A stretch of DNA of 64,000 bases from Antedon mediterranea (Eukaryota; Echinodermata; Crinoidea; Comatulida; Antedonidae), in contig NC_092679.1 of assembly GCF_964355755.1 (NCBI RefSeq), positions 3,720,001 to 3,784,000 on the forward strand. The letters run 5' to 3'. Below the pieces are notes generated by a model. That model worked only from the letters and a program-made list of their open reading frames with translations, made no database searches and was not told the origin of the DNA. A program made the translations under genes and the position numbers. Of this stretch, positions 12,938 through 24,540 are shown piece after piece (position 1 is the first letter of the stretch; each line of letters begins with the position of its first letter).

Positions 12938-15900
12938 TCAACACTTTCTAGTAAATTGATAAAGTTTCTGCCAATGAGGACGCTTGTAACGGGTGACGTA
13001 AGTTTTTCCGAATTTCGTTTTGAAGACTCGACCATTTCTGAAAAAGTAAACGTATCCTGGAAGAAAAAATAGTTGATTCTAATTGTTATGTTAACGAACA
13101 ACAAAGCACATTTAAATCAATATAAATCTCGAGTACACCAGCAGTGAAGTCAACTGATACTATGTATCCGTTAATGACGGCCATGTGTCTTCAGAAAAAG
13201 AAGGCTCCAAGAACAGTGATTATTGTATTCCTATGAATTAGATTAGAAGAACCAAATTTGCACAAAGTTGAAATAAATAAATTACCTTTCTGGTGATACG
13301 CAGCGTTAACATCTCTTGGTAGCTTCTTCCACATACTAGATATTTTCCTGGGATAGCCACTCTCAATTCTGTATGTCGACACATCTACCTTCCATACGTG
13401 TTTATTTTTAAACAGGTATAGGCCTTCTTCATCGGATTCAAAAACAGACAGAGCGGCATCCACTCCTTTAGGCATCTCTTTTTGTAGTGGCCTAGCCTCG
13501 AATATCGGGTACTGGTGCGGTCCTCTGTATACGTACAAATATCGCCCTACGGACAGATAGACAATTGTATGTATTAATTTTGTGCTCAATCGGAGGAACT
13601 TAAAAGAAACTCGGTATCGTATCTTTTACAAAAGGTACCTGTACTTGAATTAAAGCATAGACACAGCTATATATAGGCCTACCAATAAATGAAGGTAATC
13701 ATAGGTTAAAGCATAGTGTATACCTTTCACAAAGATTAGGGCCCTGTCTGTATAACGTTCATACACAGCCTCGATGTCAGACGGGAGATTATACCAATAC
13801 GAAGATGCTAATTCACCATCCTCGCTTGAAATCATTGTTCCGTCTTCCTTCATTCGCCAAATTCGATTGCCCTTCAAAATGTAAAGATATAGTACTTTGT
13901 ACCTTTTTTCGGTCACACTCTAGAGTATGTCCGACGCGTCTTATATCGACGCGATCCATTTTGTCCTTTCTTAACCATCTTGTTATCTTTCTTTTTTATT
14001 TCTTCACACATTTTTGTTTGTGACGTCACAAATTGCGTTCGTAGTCTCGTATTTATACCATCGGTGTAATGTTCACTAGCTTATAGGCCTAGGTCATGTC
14101 GTCGATTGCCGCCACTGTCATCAATAGCTAACTAACACGCATGCGTTGCTCTTCCCGACATCATTTTTTGACAAGATCTATTTTCTAATCTATTGTCCTC
14201 GTCATCTTCGACGTATATCCGTTTTCAACACTCGTAGACCACCACGAGTTTAACCACCGTCCTCCTATTATCAGTAATCGTTTCCGCCGTCGTCGTTGTC
14301 GTTGTCAAAGACGTCATTTTATAATATAGTCCTCACTGTACGTTTCTAGAACGAACGGTTACCTTAAATATCATTATTTCCCCTCTGTACTGTGTAACGC
14401 CATCCAAAGACCAATCGCATTTGGTTGTCAGTCGGTTCTTGTTTGAATTTGAGTTTTTAGGCCTATTGATTAAAATATTTTTATTTTTCATATTATGTTT
14501 TTTATTCGTTGACTTTTGACTTTTGCTGACCGGTACTATCCTCCCAGTCTTAGCTCCTTCTGTTTTACGTCTTTTGTGTTTGCCTGGAAAAGAGAATAAT
14601 TTAAATGTTAAGCTCTCTATACACTATCAAACTTTATGTGACAAAAAATGTGATGTGCCCATATATGGAATGTTGATATCATATCACTACATATCATATC
14701 TTTAGGCATATCACTGCCATATTTGGGCACATCACACCTTTTTTGTCGAACTAGTTTGATAGTGTATAGACAAAGCCTTACATTTATTATTGTTGGTCCT
14801 TAAGCTTAACTGGAAACTGAGGAAATTTGGATTAGGTCCACACCCGGACCCACGGCGGCCAGCAGTGCAGCACCTACCAAGCTAAAGAATGTATAGGCCT
14901 AAGAACACGGGGTCGGGAAATTCTATTTTGTTTTAACTCACCATATATGTGTTGAATTCCCTTGACGTCATCTTCCGATAATGTGTACCCATCTTTAAAT
15001 TCTTGGTAATTTTCCCACATTAGTGACGTGGGCACTTTTGAATGGGCTAACCCAATCACGTGACCCATTTCATGAGCAGCAACTATAAATAGGTTCATTT
15101 TCTTCATCATACCTTTTTCGAAAAAAATTATACAATTACAAATAATAATACGGATCCCAATATAATATCCTAATACAGTAATGGTGTAGACTATGGGGCG
15201 CCATACGCAAAAAAAGTATCATGCTAAAATACAAAATTTTACAATAAATGCGATGTATATTGTCGCGCCCGGTAGCATACTTTCGTAGATACACAGACGT
15301 CACTCCTATTCAATAAGGTAGCGAAATATAAAAAATGAATAATTGTTTTGCATCGCTTACCTACGAAAATTAGCGCCCGATAATTTGTAAAAAAAAATCT
15401 CCGTTTAAATGAATGAATACGGGGCGCATTGTGTGGCATTAATATTTAGTTTTTTTTTTATTCAGAGGGCGCTATTACCTTTATTGGATTTCCATGTCCA
15501 ATATTCGTCATCATCAAAGTGAATGTCCCCATTCAACTCTCCATAACCACCCATTAAGTGGTACGCATGTGCAAGAGTGCCTCGAGGCCCATCGAACTCA
15601 ACCTTGTCTCCATGAGCACGTTTTTTGAAGTTGATATTAGTGTTCGCTAATTCATTTTTGCCAACTTCTCTGAAAACTAACGGAGAAACGTCGCTCCAAA
15701 GTTGAAATGCTTCTTTAAATAATTGTGGAATGTCTTGTCTACAGATATCTGTTTTACTAGGCCAGTTATCAATTCTGTAAACACAAACATAATTTTGTTT
15801 TAAATTAATAATTATAACATAATTTCAATCATTTCAAACAGTTTGTGTTGGCGACCAAGAAACCAAATGAACAATTTAAAAAATACTTCCGTCGTTCTGG

Positions 15901-17790
15901 TCCTCCTCCGTGCCCTGAACAATTCTACCTGTGTCTATTATGTGTTGAAACCTCACCAAACCTCTGTGTTAGATTAACAAATTATTAGGCCTATAAAATA
16001 TCATTTAGTTAGTGTTTCTTTACTAATTCTAGAAGGAAAAAGTTTGTGTTGGCCGTCAAAAAAATCAAATGAACAATTTTAAAATACTGCCGGTATTCTG
16101 GTCCTACTGGCCCTAAACAATTCTACCTGTGTTTAAAATGTGTTGAAACATCATCAAACCGCTAGTGTTATCTCTCATCATCAAAAGGAAAGCACCATGC
16201 AGGTTAACGGCATTTTAGGAAACCATTGTAGTGAACTTAGTAATCTTCGTGTTAATAAAATTGATAATTTACAGAATTAGTCACTATACTCAGAAGGCTG
16301 CAATTGGCATTCATGTTGTGAAGAAGTTCACAACGTACTAGATGTGCCAATGGCTAGCACTATCATGAATGTTACCAATTAGACCTACGACCCAGATTTG
16401 TAATAGAACTCTGTCTCCCTTCTCTTCTATTCACACTTAAATTCTAATTTAATAATTAATAAACCATGTGGAGATTTTGTTTTTATCAGTGTTGCAGTAC
16501 ACCACGAGTTCTGAAAAGAACTGTTGAGTTTCTCAACGTTTCGATCTATATACCTTGATCGTCCTCAGGAGTGAGAATGCAGAAGGTCCAGGAAATTAGG
16601 AATAAAGTGTTATTGTTATTCACCTGTATGTAATTTCTCTTTTAGGCCACTTCTTCGTATAGAATTCAAAGCGTTTACATCTCTTCTTCGTACATAGCAT
16701 TTCCTCTTCATGGAACCCGCATTTCAACACCTTCGTTGTATTGGAAACGGGCTGTTAATACAAACAAACATACATATTGTAACCAACAATGCATTGTTGA
16801 ACAAAGAGTGAAATGTGTTCTAAACCTAGGTTGACAAAAAAAATGTGATGTGCCCAATTATTGTAGTGATATGACGTTCCATGGGCACATCACATTTGTT
16901 TTCTCATAAAGTTTGATAGTGTAGACAGAGCTTAAGATGTTCCACAAAATTTACTACATATACAGACAATGATTGTTAGATATATTGAAAATGACATTGT
17001 TTGTAATTTCCTCCTACGATGTTTTGTAGAGATACTTGTCATATTTGTTGTGTTTACTGTAATGGTCTCATTTTAAAACGTGTAATGTTTTTATTTATAG
17101 ATCTTAATATAAATACCAACTGTATTGAGCTAACATGGAATGTAAACATCATAATATGTCGATTATATAATATGTCCATTGTTTTCATTTTCTGTTTTTG
17201 GAAACAACGACCCAACACATGTGAAAGGACACGTACGCCTACTGCGCTCAGATTCCAATGGTAAACGCATATCAAAGTCTCGATAAAACTAACTTATGTT
17301 TTTCATAGGCCTAATTGAATTTTCACAATGTTATTGGACTGTCTAAACTATCACAGTAGGTATGTAAACGTATATTCTGTGCTAAATTAACTTAAGGGTT
17401 TAGAAATTGCTTCCATAGTTTTGTGAGAGAAAGCATCCCTCAATTCATCGGTACGTAAACCAAACAAATATTGATTTTTGTGAACTTAAATTTCTTCAAA
17501 TATTTCGCGCTCTTTTTTCTCAATAAAAACACGATTCATTTTAATTTGCTTTTCGCGCTTTTTTATTCGCGCTTTCCTAATTTAATTTGTATGCTTTTCT
17601 AATTCCTGATGTACCTTTCCTAAAGAATGAGGGACCAAATTAGAAGTATAACCAAACTAAAACTATTAATTAAGAGTATAATGCCGATATTTACCTCTTC
17701 CTTGGATATCTTCCCATCTATTGCCGACAAACCAGTCACCATAGTAACGTAAAGCGTAATAACCAAATTCATACTTTTCCCATTGAACAT
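12938..17790 (-). CDS. secreted matrix metalloproteinase (matrixin) with hemopexin domain
   Basis: Zinc endopeptidase of the matrixin family, predicted secreted, acting on extracellular matrix. Exons: 17790-17695, 16751-16624, 15774-15479, 15112-14942, about 13919-13724, 13546-13286 and 13056-12938. All join in phase except the fourth to the fifth, so a hinge exon is missing from my model, perhaps near 14230-14330 where a Thr-rich frame exists. Residues 1-23 form a signal peptide. Residues 39-47 read KVLKCGFHE, a poor version of the cysteine-switch PRCGxPD. RCKR at 56-59 fits a furin site. The catalytic domain has FDGPRGTLAHAY, GDIHFDDDE and the zinc motif HEMGHVIGLAH (187-197) followed by Met-turn SLM (205). 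Hemopexin blades follow, with LKGNRIWRM, LFKNKHVWKV and WKKLPRDVNAAY, ending in a terminal Cys before TGA. The usual propeptide of about 80 residues is almost absent. The orthology group within MMPs is not assigned. Confidence 0.88.
14230..14331 (-). other. candidate Thr-rich hinge exon of the MMP gene
   Basis: Minus-strand frame with a run LTTTTTTAETIT in the right phase to follow the catalytic exon (phase 1). It lies between the catalytic and hemopexin exons, where MMPs have a Thr/Pro-rich hinge. The acceptor (GTGAG) lacks a pyrimidine tract and the donor is unclear, so this is weak. Confidence 0.25.
14608..14780. mobile_element. MITE copy 3
   Basis: Full copy with both termini (TTAAGCTCTCTATACAC at left). 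It contains two perfect CArG boxes, CCATATATGG and CCATATTTGG. It lies in the MMP intron between the catalytic and hemopexin exons. Confidence 0.9.
15841..16172. repeat. imperfect direct duplication, about 130 bp twice
   Basis: Copies at about 15841-15972 and 16042-16172 share GTTTGTGTTGG, AAATGAACAATTT, ATTCTGGTCCT-like text, AACAATTCTACCTGTGT and ATGTGTTGAAAC. They are spaced about 200 bp apart in MMP intron 2. No coding content. Confidence 0.8.
16821..16934. mobile_element. MITE copy 4 (5' end degraded)
   Basis: It keeps the internal GTGATGTGCCC and GGGCACATCAC arms and the 3' terminus TTTGATAGTGTAGACAGAGC. The left terminus is not recognisable. It lies in MMP intron 1. Confidence 0.8.
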
Positions 17791-17964
17791 CTTAAATTCA
17801 ACTGAAAGATATGTAATGTAGATTATTGAGAGACAAATGAGGAATGACCATCTGGGCAATCTGTCCGTGTCAAACCCCAACTAGCATCTCGTGCATAACA
17901 AAATATACTGCGCCGAGTCGTATTATTGATCCAATACACGCTCAAATGTAATCCTAATCTGCTC

Positions 17965-17972
17965 TATTTATA
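17965..17972 (-). promoter_or_regulatory. TATA box of the MMP gene
   Basis: TATAAATA on the minus strand, 175 bp upstream of the MMP start codon at 17790. TTTCAG at 17807-17802 could be the acceptor of a short 5' UTR intron. Assigned by motif and position only. Confidence 0.5.
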
Positions 17973-18357
17973 CTCCTAAATTTTTTTAAGTAACTATATA
18001 CATTCCGAAGTAGCCACATTATCTCTGCACAGAGGGACACCTAGAGTATAGAACCGATACAGCGATGGTCCCTCGTGATATTTCCCATAAGAAGTGTTTG
18101 GGGTATTTCGGGAACGCTTCCCCTCGGGGGATAGCGCTGTTTGCTATTGAATCATAATACTAAAAATTAAAAAGAATTTTGCTGTAAGATTCGAAAATAA
18201 CATTAGGTCATATGATATGAAATTCTATTTATAGGTGTTTGGTAATTGTCACAGTTGGGAAACGTGGGATGCTAAATGGTCTGAATGTAGACCCAATTAT
18301 GATGATGTAATTTTTGTAATTTAATTCAAAATCAGGCGCGTAAAAAGTGCGTTCATA

Positions 18358-18520
18358 TTAAGTCTTGTCTAACACTATCAAACTTTATGTGAAAACAAAA
18401 TGTGAAGTGACCATAATGGATATGATGATGTCATATCACTACCATGGCATATCACTAACATGATTTTGGCACATCACACGTTTTTTGCCAAACTAGTTTG
18501 ATAGTGTAGACAGGGCTTTA
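18358..18520. mobile_element. MITE copy 5
   Basis: Diverged but full-length copy; left end TTAAGTCTTGTCTAACAC, right end GTGTAGACAGGGCTTTA. The CArG-like sites are mutated. Confidence 0.85.
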
Positions 18521-18897
18521 CCTTCTACAATAACCATGATCACATGATTAGAAATGAATAGAAGCAAAGTACAATATGGGGTGAATGAGGGAGTGTGGAT
18601 GATTATTGTAATCGCAGTATCGGCTGTTTTATGCAAATCAAAGAAACAAAATCACAACTAAATTATCTATCACCCGTGAAGGAAAAACACGGTTTCAAAT
18701 TGTTCTCATTGTTACTATTAGAAGAAGGCAAATATAAATATATCTTTTAACAAAGACCAAGTAACCTATTTACTTCAAAGGTTACGTGAACATTTTCTTC
18801 TGTTCTCACGAATATTTTTTAGAACTTGTTGCTATTAATTGGACTTTTTGCTTCAAAGGTTTCCCCATCCAGGTCTTGTATATTTCTATTGATGTTG

Positions 18898-19040
18898 TTA
18901 AGGTCTGTCTACACTATCAAACTATTTTGACAACAAGTGTGATGTATTCACATATGGTAGTGATATGACATTATCATATCCATATATATGGGAACATTTT
19001 TTTGTCACATAAAGTGTGATAGTGTAGACACAGAACTTTA
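18898..19040. mobile_element. MITE copy 6
   Basis: Full-length copy with ends TTAAGGTCTGTCTACAC and GTGTAGACACAGAACTTTA, only about 380 bp from copy 5. The internal half CCATATATATGG has two extra bases relative to a CArG box. Confidence 0.85.
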
Positions 19041-19154
19041 GGCCTACTCTAGATCTGTCTTGGTATCTAGTTTAACTGGGTTTGAGTTCAGTGCCTTGGC
19101 ATGACTCTACCAAACCAATATTTCACAGAAAGAAAAACATTTTTTTTTTAAAGC

Positions 19155-19338
19155 ACATGATTCAATCTTTCTTCCTTTTTGGACTTTTTTTGTGGAATAC
19201 ACTTTTATTTTGACATATCCAGTACACAAATTTAGGCCTATAATTAAACACATGATTTAATCTTTTATAACTTCTTGCTTTTTGGACTTTTTTTTGTGGA
19301 ATACACTTTTACGTTGACATACACAATTTTAGGCCTAT
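19155..19338. repeat. direct duplication, about 90 bp twice
   Basis: Copies at about 19155-19240 and 19248-19338 share CACATGATT, TTTTGGACTTTTTT, GTGGAATACACTTTTA and end in TAGGCCTATA. A simple local duplication. Confidence 0.8.
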
Positions 19339-20369
19339 ATCAAAATTATTGCATTACGTGTAATTAAGTAATATTCTAGTTTCTTTTTAACCCGTATGTT
19401 GACAATACATAACTATTATTGGTAAATGAACTCGTGTTTAAACATGACATTCATATGCTTATCACGACTAATTAAAATTAAATATTTCAGTTGAATCCGG
19501 AAGAAAGTGAAAACAGTCGTTTAGCTCAGAATAATAACAATCAAACTATAAATGTGTTTTTGATAATCGATTTGCAACTTTAGGCCTAAGATGTCAGTTA
19601 TGTTATGTGATTTCATGTTTCAGTTTTTTTAAGTTCAATAACTTTAAGTAAGTCTAGTTAAATTACTGGTTATCATCAATATTAGAGAATTCAACTTCAA
19701 CTTTATTAACTTATCTTTTGTTAATTTTGTAGACCCGTTTGAATATACTTTGAAAAATAAATTGATTTATTTAATATTATATAATATTATTATATAATCT
19801 ATTCTGTATTACATATAATTAATAATAGGCCTGATATACATATATGAACTGGTATGCTTCTACCATAATACACAGTATTGATTGCCTATAATTTTACAAC
19901 TCAACCAAATCTTTATTAGATTTGATATTGAATCTACTAAGTAATAAGTTAAATAACAGCATGTTAATCGTTGATAACTGCTGTTCAACGTATATTAAAT
20001 AAGATTTTAATGTGTCAATAGGATTAGAGATAAATATGAATTAATTCGACTGATTTCCAGCCTATTGCTAAACTGATCAAGTACCAAGGGTGTAAACGAC
20101 CTCGATACCGTTAGTACCAACTTAACAAAAAACATAGGAAGTGCTCAATAAGGGATTTCTCTGGGGAGATCTATAGACCTTTAACTCACTGGCAAATGTT
20201 ATAACACGAACCAAAAACATGCTGATTTTCTTAATTATGTTAGAATAAGATATAAGTAACTGTTTATAAAACTCATCATGTGGACATTTTCCACATTAAT
20301 TTAAAAAAAAAGAAATCATATATCCGGCAATTCCAAACTTATAAATACAAGAAAAAGACTCGCGTATAA

Positions 20370-20498
20370 AACAAAAAAGTGTGATGTATATGGTAGTAAT
20401 ATGCTTAAATATGGTAGTGATATGACATCATCACGTCCATATATGGGCACATCACATTTTGTTGTCACATAAAGTTTAATAGTGTAGACGGGGCTTTA
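20370..20498. mobile_element. MITE copy 7 (5' terminus missing)
   Basis: It begins inside the element at AAAAAAGTGTGATGT and ends GTGTAGACGGGGCTTTA. It carries a perfect CArG box CCATATATGG. Confidence 0.85.
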
Positions 20499-22357
20499 GA
20501 TCATTATGTTTGCAGACTCAAATACTTCGCTTACTTAAGTTTACGCGTAAACGTACTGTCGAGTATGGCGTACCGAATGTGACATACATTTTTTGCAAAC
20601 ATCATTTGAATCATTATGAAATCCTCGTTATACCAAATCTGTCGATAAAAGATAAAGTAAAGGACTTACTCACTGACGAAATTGTGTCCCATGGGATCAA
20701 ATGTTTCCTTATTATTCTAACACATATTTATATTAATATGTTTATTTGAAACATTCGTTGAGAAATCAATCTAAGTGGGTGGACAATATATAGATCGGAC
20801 AAAAATTGCATGAATTCAAGAAAGTAAAAAACGATAATATAAGATTTAATTAATTATGATCCATGATCATACTAATTGGTGACATTTTTAATTTCACTGT
20901 CACTAAAAAATAACTTGAATAATTTTAGTTTCCATAAATTTTATGCATTACTACTGCAAGTGCGTCAAAATATTCCACCCGATTTTCTGTATCATAGACA
21001 ATGTGTAATGCAGTGTTGCATACTGTATGTATCACATGTGATACCTGTATTATGTTAAGCTCTATGATACGTTGTCAATTGTTGCACATATGTGACACTG
21101 TATCACAGTACAGTACATCGTCAACCTTTATATTGTATTGGGGGTTGTTATGGAAATTTTCTTTGTTAGCCTCATAACGTCCCTTTGCAGTCGAACTCTT
21201 CTGCCATTTATTGAAATGCTCGGTTACAGTCTGTTATACTGTACACATTATAGATACAGTAGAGAGAATCCGGTAAATATGTCAACACTGTTTTACAACA
21301 GAGAACGAAATTTATATGATATACGTATGACTATAAAACTAAAAACAAGAATGATATTCCTTATGCATATTTCGAATATGAATATTGGTTGCACGCGAAG
21401 AAATTGAAATTAGTTTGAAATGTAGTCCCATAACCAATACCACTCAAAAATAAATTAATTATGTCAATATTATTAATAATAAATTATTCGTTAGAAAGAA
21501 AATGACAGAATTGACAATATCATGAGACTGGTGGTGGAGAGGCAGACCAGCACCAAAAGTATATTATCATTATAATGATGCATATTGCAACGTAATAACA
21601 ACTTAAATCAAAATTAATTTACATTGAATGCATTACAGCTGCATGCTATACATGTCAAACGTGATTTAAGGACAGACCGCTGGACTGACAGTCATGGCTG
21701 TGTCTAAAACGTTTTTACACTAAAAAATATTGATGCGTAAAAAATAAAATTTACAAATCTGTACCGATATTCATTCGGTTATGGATGAATACAAGTTTAA
21801 AAAGCAATCCTAACTATGAACAAATTATTTTAACTTCAAAAGTAACTTCCCTACCAGATAATTTGGAACAAATATGTGTTCCTCTTCTCGTTTATCGGTT
21901 GCGTGCGCCTCTTCATCGATGAAGTTCTCCTCTCTCACTAGACTTTAGCCACACTTAACCATCCAATAAACTTTCTAATTCAAGATTGTAACATATTCTA
22001 TGAATTCCTGGTTCAGTAGAACTTTTCTTTCCCCTGGTTTTACACGCTTCAGCAATCAGCAGTCAGGAAGTTAAAATATGTAATTAATAATATTCTTAGA
22101 AAGTAACTAACAACATTTTTTGAGCAGTGGATTGCAACGAATGAAATTCACAGTTGAATGCATTTCTAGTAGGTGCGGTAATAACCAATAGACCATCATG
22201 ATTTGTCTGATTCTATTTATACTAAAAACATCATTATGATATACAGTAGCTTCACAAGATCGTTAAACTCCAATTGAATAATGATCATGACATTTGCATT
22301 TGTACAAAAGTTTAAAAGCAAACATTTTCGGAAAGTTTTTTATGTGAATTAGGAATG

Positions 22358-22497
22358 TTAAAGCTCTGTCTTTACACTATCAAATTTTATGCAAAACAAA
22401 AAGTGATGTTGCCATATATGAACATGATGATATCATATCACTACCAAATTTAGGCATTATCACTACCATATTTGGGCACGTTACACTTTCTTTACTT
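22358..22497. mobile_element. MITE copy 8 (3' terminus missing)
   Basis: It starts TTAAAGCTCTGTCTTTACAC, contains CCATATTTGG (a CArG box), and breaks off after GGGCACGTTACAC. Confidence 0.8.
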
Positions 22498-22659
22498 TTT
22501 GCTTTTCACGATCATATTGAAAGAAAGCTATAAAATTATATACAGATACAGATCTTTTATTGTCATACAAACCAAGATAGTACAGTATGAAATTTGTCTT
22601 CTTGTTGCGAAAAAGTATAATATGCGAAAAAGTATATATATATAATTTATCTGTATTTT

Positions 22660-22765
22660 ATTGTTAACCGTTTTTGATGTTGTATTGTTTTATGTTTCAA
22701 ACCTGTTAGTGGCGGTATTTATCGCTGTTGGTTTTGATTGAATAAAATAAAATAAAAATAAAATA
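22660..22765 (+). mobile_element. possible LINE 3' UTR end with A-rich tail
   Basis: The text ends in ATTGAATAAAATAAAATAAA, which resembles a retroposon tail after a T/G-rich 3' UTR. No coding part is attached, so this is tentative. Confidence 0.3.
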
Positions 22766-24203
22766 AACGCAATTAGTAGAAAAAAATTTACAACACTTGC
22801 AAAATTCCAAAATTGTCCCAACAATATATAACAATATAGAAATTAGTTTAAAGTAATAAAAACTAACGAAAAAATAATCTGCATGGAATGCATGGCCTAC
22901 ACTATTGCACGCTAATTTAATACATGTTCAACCTGATTTTGACCGGAGACATTTTGTCCGTTCACAGAATCTTTCTTTTCTATATGATATATCTTAGTTT
23001 TGGAGATCTCGATATCTTGTCTATTTTCACGTGTCAATTTGTAAAATGTACCTAGTATATGTAAGTATATTTTATCATTTTTTGAATTAAATTAAATATG
23101 ATTTTTATGTCAAAGCAATTTAACTGGCTGTCAAAGATTATGATATAAGTCTACTCATTTTCTAATCTAGAATTAGTAATTTATGATTCAACTTTATTTA
23201 ACCCAATTTCCACAAAGAATGTACAGAGATAAAATAGGGATATAAAACATGTTCAACATAATCACTATCCTGAAATAATATTAAGATCATAAAGTCCTAT
23301 ATGTGGGAAGATTCTGTTTATTTTCTTATACATATACAGGTGGATCACGTGTTATTCAGTAATTCACGGTGTATACATTACGCCCCCTCTTAGAACAATG
23401 GAATCGTCTGTTGAAGATTCAACCAATCAGAACACAGATAGTTTTGCAGATAATTATTTGTCAAATTCATCAAGCGGACATAGGCTTGTCCTGCTAGGCC
23501 TAGATGATTTTATTGATTATTTTAATAAAGTATTGTTTATGTAAGAACCTCAAACAGGTTACAACCAGGCAATCAATTACTGTCTGGTCACAGAAAGTAT
23601 GTTTATACATTTAGGCCTAGTCCCCACGCTTATTAAGTACATCCCTTTCAGGCATAAATGTGACGATTACTACTAGGCCTAGTCAAATTGATCTATCTGA
23701 GCCTACCTACCTGGATTAAATAAAGGGACATAGGCCTACTTATGAATACAAGAAAGAGTGTATGGGGTAAAATATGATAGTATTGTTAGTCCTCAGCCAA
23801 TTAATTTTACCAAGGTATGGGAGTTTGGTAGTGGTAGTACTATACTGTGTTCAAATCCCTGGTCAGTCTCTTTCGATCTGCCCATTCTGTGACTAGTGAT
23901 TCAATTTGATTTGTGCTGAACATCTTGTAACGAAACAGAAATATCATTTGAAAAATAACTGATTATACTTTTATTTTGTCATTATACTTGAAGAGTGTTG
24001 TTCAAATCAAACATTATATTAATTTAATTATTATAAAAAATAAGTAAAATTCAACTTTTCTTGTTATAACACTGGCCAAAAATTGAGATTAAAAATAAAT
24101 GTTTTTTTTATAGCACCAATTCTAACTAAGTATGAATAGCTATGACAATCTAGTTGTAATGGCTCTTTGCTATCGTTATTAAGTATTGTTGATATGGGTA
24201 ACA

Positions 24204-24243
24204 ACCAGGGAAGAGTTAAATTGTAATTTAACTCTTCCCTGGT
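24204..24243. repeat. perfect 19-bp inverted repeat with 2-nt loop
   Basis: Arms 24204-24222 and 24225-24243 (ACCAGGGAAGAGTTAAATT and its complement). GGTAACAAC occurs just before and again across the right edge, suggesting a flanking direct repeat. Confidence 0.9.
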
Positions 24244-24478
24244 AACAACTGTATTGTTATGCTAGAAGTACTGTACCCATATTCTTTTTATTTTTTCTAC
24301 CATTTATCAACTGAAGTTAATATTACCTTACAGTAATTAACGCGCTACCTAGTACCTCTCATAATTGTAACATTATTGTGAGTGTTAATTTCAAACAACA
24401 GTATTGTAAACATTATATTTTTTTTATTATTTAGTATTTGTGACAAGACATATTAATAAGTGTTACATTTAAAGACTG

Positions 24479-24484
24479 TTTATT
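24479..24484 (-). terminator. polyadenylation signal AATAAA of the TPR gene
   Basis: AATAAA on the minus strand, 57 bp beyond the TAA stop at 24543-24541. Confidence 0.6.
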
Positions 24485-24540
24485 GCTTGCTGGTAAGAAG
24501 ATCACATGATTTCGGCGATCATCTAGTGTGATTTGTTGTC

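Larger units (their letters stand above)
17973..24478. other. intergenic region between MMP and TPR genes
   Basis: About 6.5 kb without a supportable gene. Open frames are short and lack codon or family signal. Contents: MITE copies 5-8, a 90-bp direct duplication (19155-19338), a possible LINE 3' end (22660-22765), a weak tRNA-like segment (about 23820-23866) and a perfect short palindrome (24204-24243). Confidence 0.6.

Noticed and set aside
17019-17275. Overlapping open frames on both strands in MMP intron 1, checked as missing propeptide exon
   Set aside because: Neither shows propeptide motifs nor splice sites in the right phase.
21029-21044. Perfect 16-bp palindrome GTATCACATGTGATAC
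   Set aside because: A single short palindrome with an E-box core, with nothing around it to give it a role.
23820-23866. Possible tRNA gene (TGGTAGTGGTAG with GTTCAAATCCC)
   Set aside because: B box is one base off, the A box is poor and no cloverleaf can be drawn. At most a decayed SINE head.
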